DNA of 64,000 bases from Aminipila sp963524205 (GCA_963524205.1 CAURED010000015.1:1-64000), one strand, 5' to 3'; positions 34,085 to 43,616 are shown, numbered from the stretch's first letter. Translations and numbers: made by a program. Notes: generated from the letters alone by a model not told the origin.

Positions 34085-34107
34085 TACCCTTTGGGAGGTT
34101 AATCAAT

Positions 34108-35778
34108 ATGATTTCTCATTTACATGTAAAAGATTTCGCTATTATTAACGAAATGGATGTAGATTTCCATTCTGGATTAAATATCATTACTGGTGAAACA
34201 GGTTCTGGTAAATCTATTATAATAGAAGCAGTAAGCCTTGCTTTAGGAAGCAGGGCAGATACTGCTTTTGTTCGTTCTGGGAAAGACAAAGCTGTCATTG
34301 AACTAATCATAGAAGATTGTTCATCCCAGGCTGCTGCTCTATTAGCAGAAAACGATATCCCTATTGATGATAATCAAATTATAATAAAACGTGAAATTAC
34401 GGTTTCGGGAAAAAGTATTTGCAGAGTTAATAATCAAATCGTTTCTGTAACCTTTTTGAATACGCTGTGTAAAAAACTCGCAGATATCCATGGACAATAT
34501 GACCATCAGTCATTACTTAATCCCGAGTTACATATAACCCTTCTTGATTTATATAACAGTACTGAGATATTACCGATTAAAGCTTTAACTGAAAAGTTTT
34601 ATCTTGAATATCGGAAACTTTCCAGTGAATTAAATTCAATAATATCCAATGCTGCTGAAAATCAACGCAAACGTGATTTTATGGCATTTGAACTGAACGA
34701 AATTAACAGTGCTAAACTTTCAATTGGAGAGGATGCAATTCTGGAAGAAGAGATACTTTCTCTTCAAAACAGTGAAAAAATATATGGAAACCTATCTAAT
34801 GCTTATGAAACGATTTATGGTGACTCACCTTCCGTTTTGGAGGCATTAACAAAAGTACAAAACCAACTGCAAGAAATCACTCAATATTCCAAGCCTGTTT
34901 CTGACTTGCTTTCTGATTTTGATGATGCTTATTACAAGCTAGAAGATATAAGCAGGGAAATTCGTAATATCAAGGATGATATTACATTTGCACCAGATGA
35001 ATTAGATATGGCTATTTCCAGGATGGACACTATTGATAAGTTAAAAATAAAATTTGGTGGATCCATTGAGAAAGTATTAGCTTATGGGGAGCAGTTAGAA
35101 AATGATTTATCCCTTATACAAAATATTGATGAAGCAAAAGAAAATCTCTCTCATGCACTTTCAGTGTGTGAAGAGCAGTTGAAATTAACCTCAGAAAGGC
35201 TTTCAACTCTTAGAAAAGCATCTGCTGTAGAACTTCAGAGCAAAATTAAAGAACAGCTTCTAGAATTAAGTTTTAATAGTTCTGAGTTTGAAATAAGCTT
35301 TTCTAATAATCCGTCTGGTTATACTGTAAGTGGAACAGATGTTGTAGAGTTTCTTTTATGTACGAATCGTGGTGAACCCCTTAAACCTTTAGCAAAAATA
35401 GCTTCTGGTGGAGAAATGTCCAGAATAATGTTAGCTTTTAAAAAGATTATTAGTGATTACGATGACATTTCTACAATGATTTTCGATGAAATAGATGCCG
35501 GTATTAGTGGAATTGCTGCCAGCGTTGTAGGAAAAAAGCTAAAAGAGATTGCACAGAATCATCAAGTTATATGTATCACACATCTTCCTCAAATCACAGC
35601 TTGTGGAAGTCATAACTTTAAAATAGTAAAACATTCTGATGAGAAAGCTACATATACAACTGTAGTACCTCTTTCAAAGAAAGAGAAAGTCCAAGAAATT
35701 GCCAGACTACTTGGCGGACTTAATATCACAGAATCCACTCTAAAAAATGCAGAAGAATTAATTGAAGCTTCTATCTAA
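34108..35778 (+). CDS. recN: DNA repair protein RecN
   Basis: 556 residues, SMC-like. Walker A is ITGETGSGKSIIIEAV near the N-terminus. Long coiled-coil stretches fill about 150-370. The C-terminal ASGGEMSRIMLAFKKI signature and MIFDEIDAGISG Walker B follow. It gathers broken DNA ends in double-strand break repair. A GGGAGG ribosome site precedes the ATG. No clear LexA box is seen in front of argR-recN. Confidence 0.97.
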   Translation: MISHLHVKDFAIINEMDVDFHSGLNIITGETGSGKSIIIEAVSLALGSRADTAFVRSGKDKAVIELIIEDCSSQAAALLAENDIPIDDNQIIIKREITVSGKSICRVNNQIVSVTFLNTLCKKLADIHGQYDHQSLLNPELHITLLDLYNSTEILPIKALTEKFYLEYRKLSSELNSIISNAAENQRKRDFMAFELNEINSAKLSIGEDAILEEEILSLQNSEKIYGNLSNAYETIYGDSPSVLEALTKVQNQLQEITQYSKPVSDLLSDFDDAYYKLEDISREIRNIKDDITFAPDELDMAISRMDTIDKLKIKFGGSIEKVLAYGEQLENDLSLIQNIDEAKENLSHALSVCEEQLKLTSERLSTLRKASAVELQSKIKEQLLELSFNSSEFEISFSNNPSGYTVSGTDVVEFLLCTNRGEPLKPLAKIASGGEMSRIMLAFKKIISDYDDISTMIFDEIDAGISGIAASVVGKKLKEIAQNHQVICITHLPQITACGSHNFKIVKHSDEKATYTTVVPLSKKEKVQEIARLLGGLNITESTLKNAEELIEASI

Positions 35779-35787
35779 ATAGTAATT

Positions 35788-35858
35788 AAAAAGCTTTTAA
35801 ACTTGCTAAGGCATCATCCATGATTGCTCCTTTAACAAGCTTAAAAGCTTTATTTTTT
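35788..35858 (+). terminator. Terminator after recN
   Basis: AAAGCTTTTAA and ACTTG pair with CAAG and CTTAAAAGCTTT over an about 30-nt loop, followed on the plus strand by ATTTTTTT. It ends the argR-recN transcript and lies between convergent genes. Confidence 0.75.
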
Positions 35859-35885
35859 TAATTAATATTTTTAATACTATGCACG

Positions 35886-38015
35886 CTACTGTGCGATTTT
35901 AAATTTATTTACTAAATTCTCCAATATACTTGCTTGACCTGCAAGTTCTTCACTTGCTGCAGCACTTTCTTCGGCTGTTGCAGAGTTTGTCTGCACAATT
36001 GCCGCAATTTGGTCAACACCTATAGTTATTTGCTCTATTCGGTTTGCCTGATTGTCTGATGCATGTGCAATTTTGCCCGCAGATTCAACCAGTTTACCTG
36101 TTGAAGAAGCCACGTCATCAATTGTATTTACTGTTTCTACTGCTATCTTAGAACCATTTTGAATTGCAGAAATAGTATTTTCAATAAGTTCTGTGGTATT
36201 TTGAGCTGCTTCAGCACTTTTTTGAGCAAGATTTCTTACTTCATCCGCAACCACAGCAAATCCCTTTCCAGCAACACCTGCGCGCGCAGCTTCAACTGCA
36301 GCATTTAGTGCCAGAATATTTGTCTGGAAAGCTATATCATCAATGGTCTTAATTATCTTACTGATTTCATTTGCAGAATCTGAAATATCTGACATAGCAT
36401 TTGTCATTTCTGACATTTGTACAGTTCCCGCTTTCAATGCATTTCCTGCCTGACTGGCTATTTCATTTGAATCTTTTGCATATTCAGCAGTCCCCTTAAT
36501 CTCATTTGCAATCTCTGTAATTGTTGCAGATAATTCTTGAATGGAAGATGCCTGTTCTGTTGCTCCTTGAGAAAGAGCCTGTGCACCATCTGAAACTTGT
36601 TCACTGCTTACATTTACCTGTTCTGATGCTTTACTAATTTCAATCATTGCAGAGGTTAAATTATACTCTATATCATCGTACATTTTATATAATTTAGCAT
36701 ATTCTCCTACATATTTCTCGGAGCATTGACTTTTTGCTGTGAAATCTCCGTTTGAAATAAGTTCTAAAGTAGTAGCCACATCTGAAATAATCGTTCTTAT
36801 ATTATTCGACATTTCGTTAAAAGCATTTGTAAGTTCACCTATTTCATCATTTCTATCTGATTTGAGATTTAATTCAAAATCACCATTCGTAATACTCTGG
36901 GCAGCAATGACTAAATTATTTAAATATTTTAAGGATTTGTTTACTAAAACAAAAATCATATAACTAACAATTCCCAATGCAATAATCATAAATACTATCT
37001 GTAAACAAACAAATTTAGCAATTGGTTTAATGATTTCACTTTGATGTATACCTACCATTGACCACCATGTCTGCTCACCAATTTTGATAGGATAGAAAAA
37101 GCAAATTACTTTTTTATGATCCTTATTAGAAACGCTGATATTAAATGCTTTTTTTTCACTTAATTTCTCAGTCATAGATGATAATTCTTTATCATCGGTA
37201 TAGTCCTTTGACAAATTATGTCCCACATTCTTAAGATCTGTAGGATCATAAACAACATTGTATTTGTCACTGTAAATATTAAAGAACATGGTAGAATACT
37301 TACTATTTGCATTTGATTTAAACGCAGAAAATAAATTAATATTTATGTCTGCAGTAACAACGCCAACTGCATTTCCATTTATAAGAATGGGATAAGAAAC
37401 AGTTATCATATTAATTCCCTGATATTCATATGTCTCACTTAAATGCACTTGTTTAGATTCCATTGGTGCCTTATAGTATTCTTCATTACAATAATCTTCA
37501 TATTTACCAAAAGTCTGTATTGTATTTGATGTTATATCGCCGTCAGCAATATAAAGTGTGTAATCTCTTATATTGCTATCAAAAGCATATGGCTCAAAAT
37601 AAACACCCATCCCAATGATGTCTTCACTAGTAGAAACATTATTTTGGATATTTTCTATCGCATATTGTTCTATACTTTTTGTTTTTTGTGACATGCCAAC
37701 CTTATAAACAGTACTTAAATTATTTGCATTAATACCATTAGGAGCTGTGTCATTTTGCATTGTTTTAGCTATATATGATGAAAGTAGCTCTACGGTTTTC
37801 TCTGATTCTTTCAAAACTCCATCTGAAATAATAGCATTTGTTTTTGCTGTACTGGAAAATTCGGATATTACTGAATTTTTCATTTGAGAATATGTATTTC
37901 CAGATGAAAAGGTTATAAAAATAGCAAATATAATAACTAATAATAACACAATCATGAATGTTAACCTTGAAGCAACTTTTTGCTTGTTCACGCCTACTTT
38001 ACTTATCATTTTCAT
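35886..38015 (-). CDS. Methyl-accepting chemotaxis protein with dCache sensor
   Basis: 709 residues from the ATG with AAGGAGAG upstream. An N-terminal helix (FMIVLLLVIIFAIFITF) and a second one at about 335-360 flank an extracellular Cache-type sensor (about 40-330). A HAMP linker is followed by the cytoplasmic coiled coil. The conserved tip reads AAVEAARAGVAGKGFAVVAD, then EVRNLAQKSAEAAQNT. It signals to CheA/CheW; the ligand is unknown. No other chemotaxis genes are nearby. It is an isolated transcription unit between two terminators. Confidence 0.95.
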   Translation of the reverse strand: MKMISKVGVNKQKVASRLTFMIVLLLVIIFAIFITFSSGNTYSQMKNSVISEFSSTAKTNAIISDGVLKESEKTVELLSSYIAKTMQNDTAPNGINANNLSTVYKVGMSQKTKSIEQYAIENIQNNVSTSEDIIGMGVYFEPYAFDSNIRDYTLYIADGDITSNTIQTFGKYEDYCNEEYYKAPMESKQVHLSETYEYQGINMITVSYPILINGNAVGVVTADININLFSAFKSNANSKYSTMFFNIYSDKYNVVYDPTDLKNVGHNLSKDYTDDKELSSMTEKLSEKKAFNISVSNKDHKKVICFFYPIKIGEQTWWSMVGIHQSEIIKPIAKFVCLQIVFMIIALGIVSYMIFVLVNKSLKYLNNLVIAAQSITNGDFELNLKSDRNDEIGELTNAFNEMSNNIRTIISDVATTLELISNGDFTAKSQCSEKYVGEYAKLYKMYDDIEYNLTSAMIEISKASEQVNVSSEQVSDGAQALSQGATEQASSIQELSATITEIANEIKGTAEYAKDSNEIASQAGNALKAGTVQMSEMTNAMSDISDSANEISKIIKTIDDIAFQTNILALNAAVEAARAGVAGKGFAVVADEVRNLAQKSAEAAQNTTELIENTISAIQNGSKIAVETVNTIDDVASSTGKLVESAGKIAHASDNQANRIEQITIGVDQIAAIVQTNSATAEESAAASEELAGQASILENLVNKFKIAQ

Positions 38016-38058
38016 AGCAACTCTCCTTTTAATTACCTTTTTCTTTGAAATACTGATT

Positions 38059-38099
38059 GCAAAAACAAAAACGCCTTGAATATATAAAATATCCAAGGC
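38059..38099 (-). terminator. Terminator of aroK
   Basis: GCCTTG and CAAGGC pair with an inner GATAT/ATATTC stem, followed on the minus strand by GTTTTTGTTTTTGC. It separates aroK from the chemoreceptor gene. Confidence 0.8.
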
Positions 38100-38193
38100 A
38101 CTACGTCATGCTTAATCTTATTTTTTCTAAATGCTACTTCATCGTATCCATTTACAATTTTATGGTAACATATGGAATATAATTTGTCAAGGA

Positions 38194-38694
38194 TTAATGG
38201 TGCTCCACTAATTTTATGATTTTCTCAATGGCCTGTTCAACAGTCAATTCTTCAGTATCAACTATAATATCTGCATTTGCTTCATATAGCGGAATTCTTT
38301 GATCATATAAATCTTTTAAAGTCTGTCCTGGAGCCATGGTAATACCTCTAGTAGTTATATTATCAAGCCTCTTTTCAATACTTTCAAAAGAAACTTTAAT
38401 ATATATTACTAGTCCATTTTTCTTAAAATGTTTAATGGCTTCCGGGTAATATACAGCACTTCCACCGGTAGATACCACTGTATTTTCGGCAGCAAAACTA
38501 CGTAGAACGTATTCTTCAACTTTTTTAAAATAATCGTTACCTTTTTTGTTGATTAGGTCTTGCAATAATGCCCCTTCTCTTTCCTGAATCAATAAATCTG
38601 TATCGAGGAACTTCATCCCCATAGTTTTTGCCAATACAACTCCTACCGTACTTTTGCCACAAGCTGGCATGCCTATTAAAATCAAATTCTTCAC
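38194..38694 (-). CDS. aroK: Shikimate kinase
   Basis: About 166 residues. It phosphorylates shikimate in aromatic amino acid synthesis. Walker A is LIGMPACGKSTVG, the FLDTDLLIQ motif carries the substrate Asp, and VVSTGGSAVYY is the glycine-rich substrate loop. The frame is open to 38709. I favour the GTG at 38694 because GGGGGT sits 8 nt upstream and the protein then starts MKNLILIGMPACGKS, like the family. An ATG at 38700 is an alternative. It lies alone, without other aro genes. Confidence 0.9.
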   Translation of the reverse strand: MKNLILIGMPACGKSTVGVVLAKTMGMKFLDTDLLIQEREGALLQDLINKKGNDYFKKVEEYVLRSFAAENTVVSTGGSAVYYPEAIKHFKKNGLVIYIKVSFESIEKRLDNITTRGITMAPGQTLKDLYDQRIPLYEANADIIVDTEELTVEQAIEKIIKLVEHH

Positions 38695-38717
38695 ATGCAT
38701 TACCCCCACTGTACTTT

Positions 38718-38770
38718 CTATTTTTGTATAATAAGAAAATCAAGGGATATTTCTTATTATACAAAAATAG
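38718..38770. repeat. Perfect 21-bp inverted repeat in front of aroK
   Basis: Arms 38718-38738 and 38750-38770 are exact reverse complements (one begins CTATTTTTGTATAATAAG) around an 11-nt loop. It covers the aroK leader, ending about 24 bp before the start. There is no T-run after it on the minus strand. It could be a leader attenuator, a very small mobile repeat, or a strong RNA end structure. No transposase is present. Confidence 0.6.
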
Positions 38771-38772
38771 CA

Positions 38773-38787
38773 GGGTGACATGCACCC
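38773..38787 (-). terminator. Short hairpin after the ispH-rpsA gene
   Basis: GGGTG / CACCC around 5 nt, followed on the minus strand by TGCTATTTTTG. A short but GC-rich stem, plausibly the terminator of ispH-rpsA. Confidence 0.5.
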
Positions 38788-38816
38788 CACTAAATTTAAC
38801 TTTTTAAGAATAAAAA

Positions 38817-40784
38817 TTATTCAGCATCTTCTTCAGGTAATTCTTCAACTTCATCAGTTTCAGGAGCTTCTAAAGTTTCCTTAATGCTTAAGCTAATTCT
38901 CTTTCTGTCTTTGTCGATTTCAAGAATCTTTGCTGATACTTCTTGTCCAACTGAAATTTCATCAGCGATGTTTGTAACACGCTTATGTGCAATTTCAGAA
39001 ATATGTACAAGACCATCAAGACCTGGTTCTAATTCTACGAATGCGCCATATTCCTTAATCTGAACAATTTTACCTGTGATAACCTGTCCAATCTGATACT
39101 TATCATCAATGATTGACCATGGTTCAGGCTTAGTCTGCTTTAATCCAAGAGAAATTTTACCCTTTTCATTGTTCATTGATAAAACCTTAACTTCTACCTT
39201 CTGACCAATAGAAAGAACTTCCTGTGGATGCTTTAACTTGCCCCATGAAATCTCTGAAATGTGAAGTAATCCATCAATGCCACCGATATCTACGAATGCA
39301 CCATAGTCAGTGAATCTCATAACAGTACCTTCAACAACATCACCTTCGCTTAGGCTGCCCCAAACTTCATCAATTTTCTTCTGTCTTTCTTCTGATAAGT
39401 AAGCCTTATGTGAGAACACAGCCTTACCTTTCTTCTGATCAACACGAGTAACTCTTACTGGAAGAGTCTTACCGATGAATTCTTCTGCCTTATCAACAAA
39501 CTTGTCTGATAACTGTGAAAGAGGAATAAATCCGTATACTTCCTTGTAAGCAGCGATAACTCCGCCCTTAACTTCTTTAATAACTTTAGCATTAACAAAT
39601 GATTTATCTTCAAGAGCACTATTAATTTCATCCCAATGCTCGTTTACTTCTAACTTTTTCTTAGATAGTAGAATGTTTCCGTCGCCGTCGTCAGTCTTTA
39701 GTACTTTAGCCTGGATTTCATCGCCTTCTTTAAATAAATCAGTTAGCTTCTGTTCTCCTTCCAGTGTTAATTCGTCCTTTGGTATAATACCGTCCTTCTT
39801 GCAGCCAAGATTAACAACAACTTCTCTGTCAGTTACCTGAATAACAGTACCATCTACGATTTCTCCGCCTCTAGGCAGTCTTAATGACTTCTCAATTTCG
39901 TCCATTAAGTCGTGCATTAAATTTTGTTCATTGTCTTCAGTGATAAATTCACTCATGTTAGCAATAACCTCCTTAATTAAGCGTTCAGGTGTCGATGCAC
40001 CCGCCGCAACTCCTATTTTATTACATAATTCAATATCTTTCAATGGTAAATCTTCTATATTTTCAATAAAATATGCTTTTTCGCAATATTTTTTTGATAA
40101 GTCATACAATTTCTGGGAATTAGAGCTTTCTCTGTCTCCAATTATTATCATAGCATCAACTTCCTGTGCCAGTTTTTTGCAGCTTTCCTGCCTTGAATTT
40201 GTAGCATTACAGATTGTATTATTAATATATAATTTACACTGTTTTCCTTTGAGCTTAGTAATAACTTCCTCAAAGTGATTTTTTTGGATAGTAGTCTGCG
40301 CAACAACAAAATATTCCCCATGATCTAGCTTTTCTGCTTCCTGCACAGAATTTATAATAAAAGCACTATTTTCACACCACCCATTTATCCCTATAACTTC
40401 AGGATGTGTATAATCACCTATTATTATGATTTTTTTTTGATCATTATATGCATGTTTCACTAAATCATGAATTTTTTTAACAAATGGACAGGTAGCATCA
40501 ATTAATTCAAACCCCATCTTATCTGACTTTTCATAGAAAGCTTTACCTTCTCCATGAGACCTTATAATAACTACATCTTCTTCAGACGCATCCTCTGGTT
40601 TTTGTATAATTTCTACTCCTTTTTCTAGTAAATTGTCTGTAACGATTCTGTTATGAATTAAAGGACCACAAGTAAATACCTGCTTGTCCCCCCTATACTT
40701 TTCAGCTGTCTCTTCAGTGATTTCAATGGCTCTTTTTACACCAAAACAGAATCCTGAGTTCTCTGCTAATTTAATCTCTGCCAT
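38817..40784 (-). CDS. ispH: IspH (LytB) fused to ribosomal protein S1-like domains
   Basis: 655 residues. Residues 1-280 are 4-hydroxy-3-methylbut-2-enyl diphosphate reductase, the last step of the MEP isoprenoid pathway. It has three cluster cysteines, in GFCFGVKRAI, DATCPFV and ICNAT. The rest has four S1 RNA-binding repeats, for example GTVMRFTDYGAFVDIGGIDG and GKIVQIKEYGAFVELEPGLD. The tail is acidic. This fusion is a known clostridial arrangement; in these bacteria the S1 part is thought to serve translation. GGAG is weak. The start overlaps the rarA end by 14 nt. Confidence 0.95.
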   Translation of the reverse strand: MAEIKLAENSGFCFGVKRAIEITEETAEKYRGDKQVFTCGPLIHNRIVTDNLLEKGVEIIQKPEDASEEDVVIIRSHGEGKAFYEKSDKMGFELIDATCPFVKKIHDLVKHAYNDQKKIIIIGDYTHPEVIGINGWCENSAFIINSVQEAEKLDHGEYFVVAQTTIQKNHFEEVITKLKGKQCKLYINNTICNATNSRQESCKKLAQEVDAMIIIGDRESSNSQKLYDLSKKYCEKAYFIENIEDLPLKDIELCNKIGVAAGASTPERLIKEVIANMSEFITEDNEQNLMHDLMDEIEKSLRLPRGGEIVDGTVIQVTDREVVVNLGCKKDGIIPKDELTLEGEQKLTDLFKEGDEIQAKVLKTDDGDGNILLSKKKLEVNEHWDEINSALEDKSFVNAKVIKEVKGGVIAAYKEVYGFIPLSQLSDKFVDKAEEFIGKTLPVRVTRVDQKKGKAVFSHKAYLSEERQKKIDEVWGSLSEGDVVEGTVMRFTDYGAFVDIGGIDGLLHISEISWGKLKHPQEVLSIGQKVEVKVLSMNNEKGKISLGLKQTKPEPWSIIDDKYQIGQVITGKIVQIKEYGAFVELEPGLDGLVHISEIAHKRVTNIADEISVGQEVSAKILEIDKDRKRISLSIKETLEAPETDEVEELPEEDAE

Positions 40785-42054
40785 TTATTTTTCTTACTCC
40801 CTCTAAAAACTTTTTAAATGCCGATTCATTGCCATTTTCCGTTGGCTCATAATACTTTACCCCTTCATTATAAAGGTTGTCCGGCAAATACTGCTGTTTT
40901 ACATATCCACCATAAGCATGTGGATACTTGTATTCTAAGCCTATGCCTCTTTTCGATGCTCCCGAATAATGTGCATCCTTTAAATGTAACGGAATATCGT
41001 CAATCTGTTTTGTTTTAATATCATTCATAGCCTTATTCAGCGCCATATAAGCAGCATTCGATTTAGGAGAAGAAGCTAATGTTACTACAGCTTGGGCTAA
41101 ATTTATCTGCGCCTCAGGTAATCCTACCATTAGTGCTGCCTGAACACATGAATTTACAATAGTTATCGCTGTAGGATATGCCATGCCAATATCTTCACTA
41201 GCAATAACAAGCAACCTTCTTCCTAGCATTTGAATATCTGCACCACCATTAAGAAGCCTAGCCAGATAATGAACTGCAGCATCTGGATCACTACCTCTTA
41301 TCGATTTTTGCAATGCAGATAGAAGATTATATCTGTCTTCACTTCGATCATAAAAAGTAGTCTTTCTTTGCATTGCCTCACCTACAAGCTCTGTAGTAAG
41401 CTGCATATTATTATTTAGATTATCTACAATGAATCCGAGCGTATCTAATGCTACCCTGGCATCACCAGAACTTAACTCTGCTAAAACCTGGAGTGGTTCT
41501 TCATCATACTTTATGTGAAGGTTTCCAAGTCCACGTTCTATGTCTTCAAGGGTAAAAATTAAAATGTTTATTAAATCTTTAGTTGTGTGTTGTTTAAACT
41601 CATATATATTTCTTACCCTGCTTATGATAGCATTATTTATAGAAAAATATGGATTTTCTGTTGTGCTCCCAATAAAATGTATGACACCTTCTTCAATTGC
41701 CTTAAGTAACGAGTCCTGTTGTAATTTATTCCATCTATGTACTTCATCTACATACACATAAGTTGTCTGCTTTTGTATTCCAAAAAATTTCAACTGTGCT
41801 TTTTCTATAATTTCTTTTAATTCTTTAATTCCTGTAGTAGAAGCATTTAATTCATAAAATTCCCCATCCATTTCCCTGGCAATAATTCTAGCAAGCGTAG
41901 TTTTCCCAGTACCTGAAGGGCCATAAAAAATTGCAGAGTCAAAGGTTTTATTCTTTATTGAATTGTAAAATAAAGAACCCTTATACATAAAATGACTCTG
42001 TCCTATAAAATGATCAATGCTATCTGGTCGCATTCTTGTTGAAAGAGGAATCAT
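40771..42054 (-). CDS. rarA: Replication-associated recombination protein A (RarA/MgsA)
   Basis: 427 residues. AAA+ ATPase acting at stalled forks. RMRPDSIDHFIGQSHFM is the family start. Walker A is FYGPSGTGKTTLARI, Walker B is TYVYVDEVHRWNK, sensor 1 is IGSTTENPYFSIN, and the C-terminal tetramerisation region has GGADIQMLGRRLLVIASEDI. The ATG at 42054 with AAAGGT upstream is preferred to a TTG at 42078. The latter would overlap the SPOR gene stop. Confidence 0.93.
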   Translation of the reverse strand: MIPLSTRMRPDSIDHFIGQSHFMYKGSLFYNSIKNKTFDSAIFYGPSGTGKTTLARIIAREMDGEFYELNASTTGIKELKEIIEKAQLKFFGIQKQTTYVYVDEVHRWNKLQQDSLLKAIEEGVIHFIGSTTENPYFSINNAIISRVRNIYEFKQHTTKDLINILIFTLEDIERGLGNLHIKYDEEPLQVLAELSSGDARVALDTLGFIVDNLNNNMQLTTELVGEAMQRKTTFYDRSEDRYNLLSALQKSIRGSDPDAAVHYLARLLNGGADIQMLGRRLLVIASEDIGMAYPTAITIVNSCVQAALMVGLPEAQINLAQAVVTLASSPKSNAAYMALNKAMNDIKTKQIDDIPLHLKDAHYSGASKRGIGLEYKYPHAYGGYVKQQYLPDNLYNEGVKYYEPTENGNESAFKKFLEGVRKINGRD

Positions 42055-42074
42055 ATAAATTTTACCTTTCTTTT

Positions 42075-42665
42075 TCAATCTTTTCTTTCTGTAATAAAGG
42101 CATCTGAATACTTAGTTCCTACTAAAGAATTCATAGTGGTTACTGCCTGTTCTTTTTGTTCAAACAACTGACTTATGACCTTATATGCCCCATCTTTTTC
42201 GACAATTTGAGCAGTAATGCCACTTGATTTTAGTTCTGAAATAAGACTTTCTGCACTTAATTTAGTAGAAAAGCTGCCAAATTGTATGCAATAGCCATTT
42301 TGTGCCGTTGATGCTGGGGTCTGTCCTGTTGGTGTAATATTTAACTGGTCCTCTACAATATTTGAATCAGAATTTGGAACGTTCTGTTCAATACCCTGGC
42401 CAGTTGTATTTTGTTCATTCTTTTCATTATTCTCATTTGGATTGTCCTCATCTGAAAAAAAGCTTAAAAACTTTTCAATTTTAAAGCCTTCATTATTAGT
42501 GCCATCTGAAGTACCATCTGAATTAAATAATGGATAAATTATAAATTTTGCAGCTCCATATCCAAGTAATACTGCAATACTCATTATAACAATAATTGCA
42601 GTAAAATTCACCTTTGTTTTTTGACGATAATTACTTCTTCGTCTGTTTCTTCTAATTGGTCCCAT
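42075..42665 (-). CDS. SPOR-domain membrane protein
   Basis: 196 residues. A basic N-terminus (PIRRNRRRSNYRQKTK) is followed by a single membrane helix (FTAIIVIMSIAVLLGYGAA). Next comes an Asn/Glu-rich linker, then a SPOR domain (YCIQFGSFSTKLSAESLISE to the end). SPOR domains bind bare peptidoglycan glycans at division sites. It lies directly upstream of rarA. The role is inferred from the domain only. Confidence 0.88.
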   Translation of the reverse strand: MGPIRRNRRRSNYRQKTKVNFTAIIVIMSIAVLLGYGAAKFIIYPLFNSDGTSDGTNNEGFKIEKFLSFFSDEDNPNENNEKNEQNTTGQGIEQNVPNSDSNIVEDQLNITPTGQTPASTAQNGYCIQFGSFSTKLSAESLISELKSSGITAQIVEKDGAYKVISQLFEQKEQAVTTMNSLVGTKYSDAFITERKD

Positions 42666-42730
42666 ATTTCATTTATCCTCCCTACTCCCCTACTAGGAAT
42701 ATCATGCTATTTAATTGTATGATTTTAAAT

Positions 42731-42769
42731 AAAAAAAATACCCAACTCCTTTAATAAATAGAATTGAGC
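42731..42769 (-). terminator. Terminator of the small 54-residue protein gene
   Basis: CTCAATTC pairs with GAGTTGGG (two G-U pairs, minus strand), followed by ATTTTTTTT. It ends 22 nt past the small gene. Confidence 0.65.
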
Positions 42770-42790
42770 ATTTGTAATTTTTAATTGTTC

Positions 42791-42955
42791 TTAGACCTTA
42801 GATCTGCAGCGCCTTTTCAATTTGCAGTGATTATTATTTATTTTTTTAATAAGAAAATATGTCAGAGTCATGTCAATTGCATAAAGTACCCCATAAATTG
42901 TTGTTACAAATTTTGCATGTTTTTTGTAATTCCAATTGGCAAAAAAATTCTTCAT
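42791..42955 (-). CDS. Small membrane protein, 54 residues
   Basis: Starts MKNFFANWNYKKHAKFVTTI. One hydrophobic segment (about 18-38, TTIYGVLYAIDMTLTYFLI) is followed by a basic tail KLKRRCRSKV. AGGTAGGAG lies right before the ATG, and a terminator follows, so it looks like a real single-gene unit. The family is not recognised. Confidence 0.55.
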   Translation of the reverse strand: MKNFFANWNYKKHAKFVTTIYGVLYAIDMTLTYFLIKKINNNHCKLKRRCRSKV

Positions 42956-42979
42956 AGCTCCTACCTTTCTGTTCTTCAA

Positions 42980-43407
42980 TTCGTAATATTATTTACAGTG
43001 AACAATATGTTTATTCCTTAAATTTTTATTATATTATTTTAACTAATATAATATGCCTTAATTTTCAAAAATTCAACTTGTTTGCATATTAAATTACCAT
43101 TATATAACCTTTATTTTTACTGTACAAGTCTGTATTTTAAGCCATTTGGCTTTTTTTATATTAATTAATTTGTTGTAATTTTTATTTAATTTCGAAATAA
43201 TTGTAGACATTTTTATGATTCCCCTATATAATAAAGTTAACGAATATTTAAAATAACTTTGGCTCGATCTGAACATGGAAACTTCTCTACCCGGAAACTA
43301 ATGTCCCTAGCATCTGAAAAGAAAGACTTCTAAATCTGAATCGTCTCCCATTTTGATATTTTAAATATTTAAGTAATTTTTTTTTAAAATATGGAGGAAT
43401 TAAGATT
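42980..43407. other. Long leader/intergenic region before the zinc-ribbon gene
   Basis: The first part (to about 43230) is very AT-rich and non-coding. At about 43255-43345 the base composition changes: TTGGCTCGATCTGAACATGG, then TTCTCTACCCGGAAAC and CATCTGAA stand out from the AT-rich surround. This looks like a structured leader RNA of the zinc-ribbon gene. No known riboswitch class fits well by eye. Confidence 0.45.
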
Positions 43408-43566
43408 ATGGAAGACAGAACACTTATTTGTCAGGATTGTGGAAATGAATTTATATTCACTGTTGGAGAACAGGAATTTTACAAGGAAAAGGGTTTTGAC
43501 AATGAACCAAAGAGATGTAAGGAATGCAGGGACAAGAAAAAGCAGGAAAGACGTAGAGATAGATAA
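43408..43566 (+). CDS. Zinc-ribbon domain protein, 52 residues
   Basis: Reads MEDRTLICQDCGNEFIFTVG, then EQEFYKEKGFDNEPKRCKEC and a basic tail ending RRRDR. Two CxxC pairs (CQDC and CKEC) about 26 residues apart form a zinc ribbon, with the GEQEFYxEKGF motif typical of this small protein family. GGAGG lies 12 nt before the ATG and a strong terminator follows. A longer frame starting at 43391 in another phase is a shadow. The function is unknown; the family is common in clostridia. Confidence 0.88.
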   Translation: MEDRTLICQDCGNEFIFTVGEQEFYKEKGFDNEPKRCKECRDKKKQERRRDR

Positions 43567-43592
43567 TATTAAAACGATCTTACATTAAAAAT

Positions 43593-43616
43593 AGCCGAGG
43601 AAACTCGGCTTTTTTT
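43593..43616 (+). terminator. Terminator of the zinc-ribbon gene
   Basis: AGCCGAG-GAAA-CTCGGCT followed by TTTTTT, a textbook Rho-independent terminator. Confidence 0.92.

Noticed and set aside
38718..38770. Insertion sequence ends
   Set aside because: The loop is only 11 nt, no target duplication is visible and there is no transposase nearby. Kept only as an inverted repeat.
43255..43345. Purine-type riboswitch before the zinc-ribbon gene
   Set aside because: TCTCTACC resembles the J2/3 core, but the flanking P1, P2 and P3 pairings could not be made.
43391..43588. Longer frame of 65 residues over the zinc-ribbon gene
   Set aside because: It lacks conserved pattern and its start coincides with the ribosome site of the other frame. 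The 52-residue frame has two CxxC pairs and a proper stop before the terminator.
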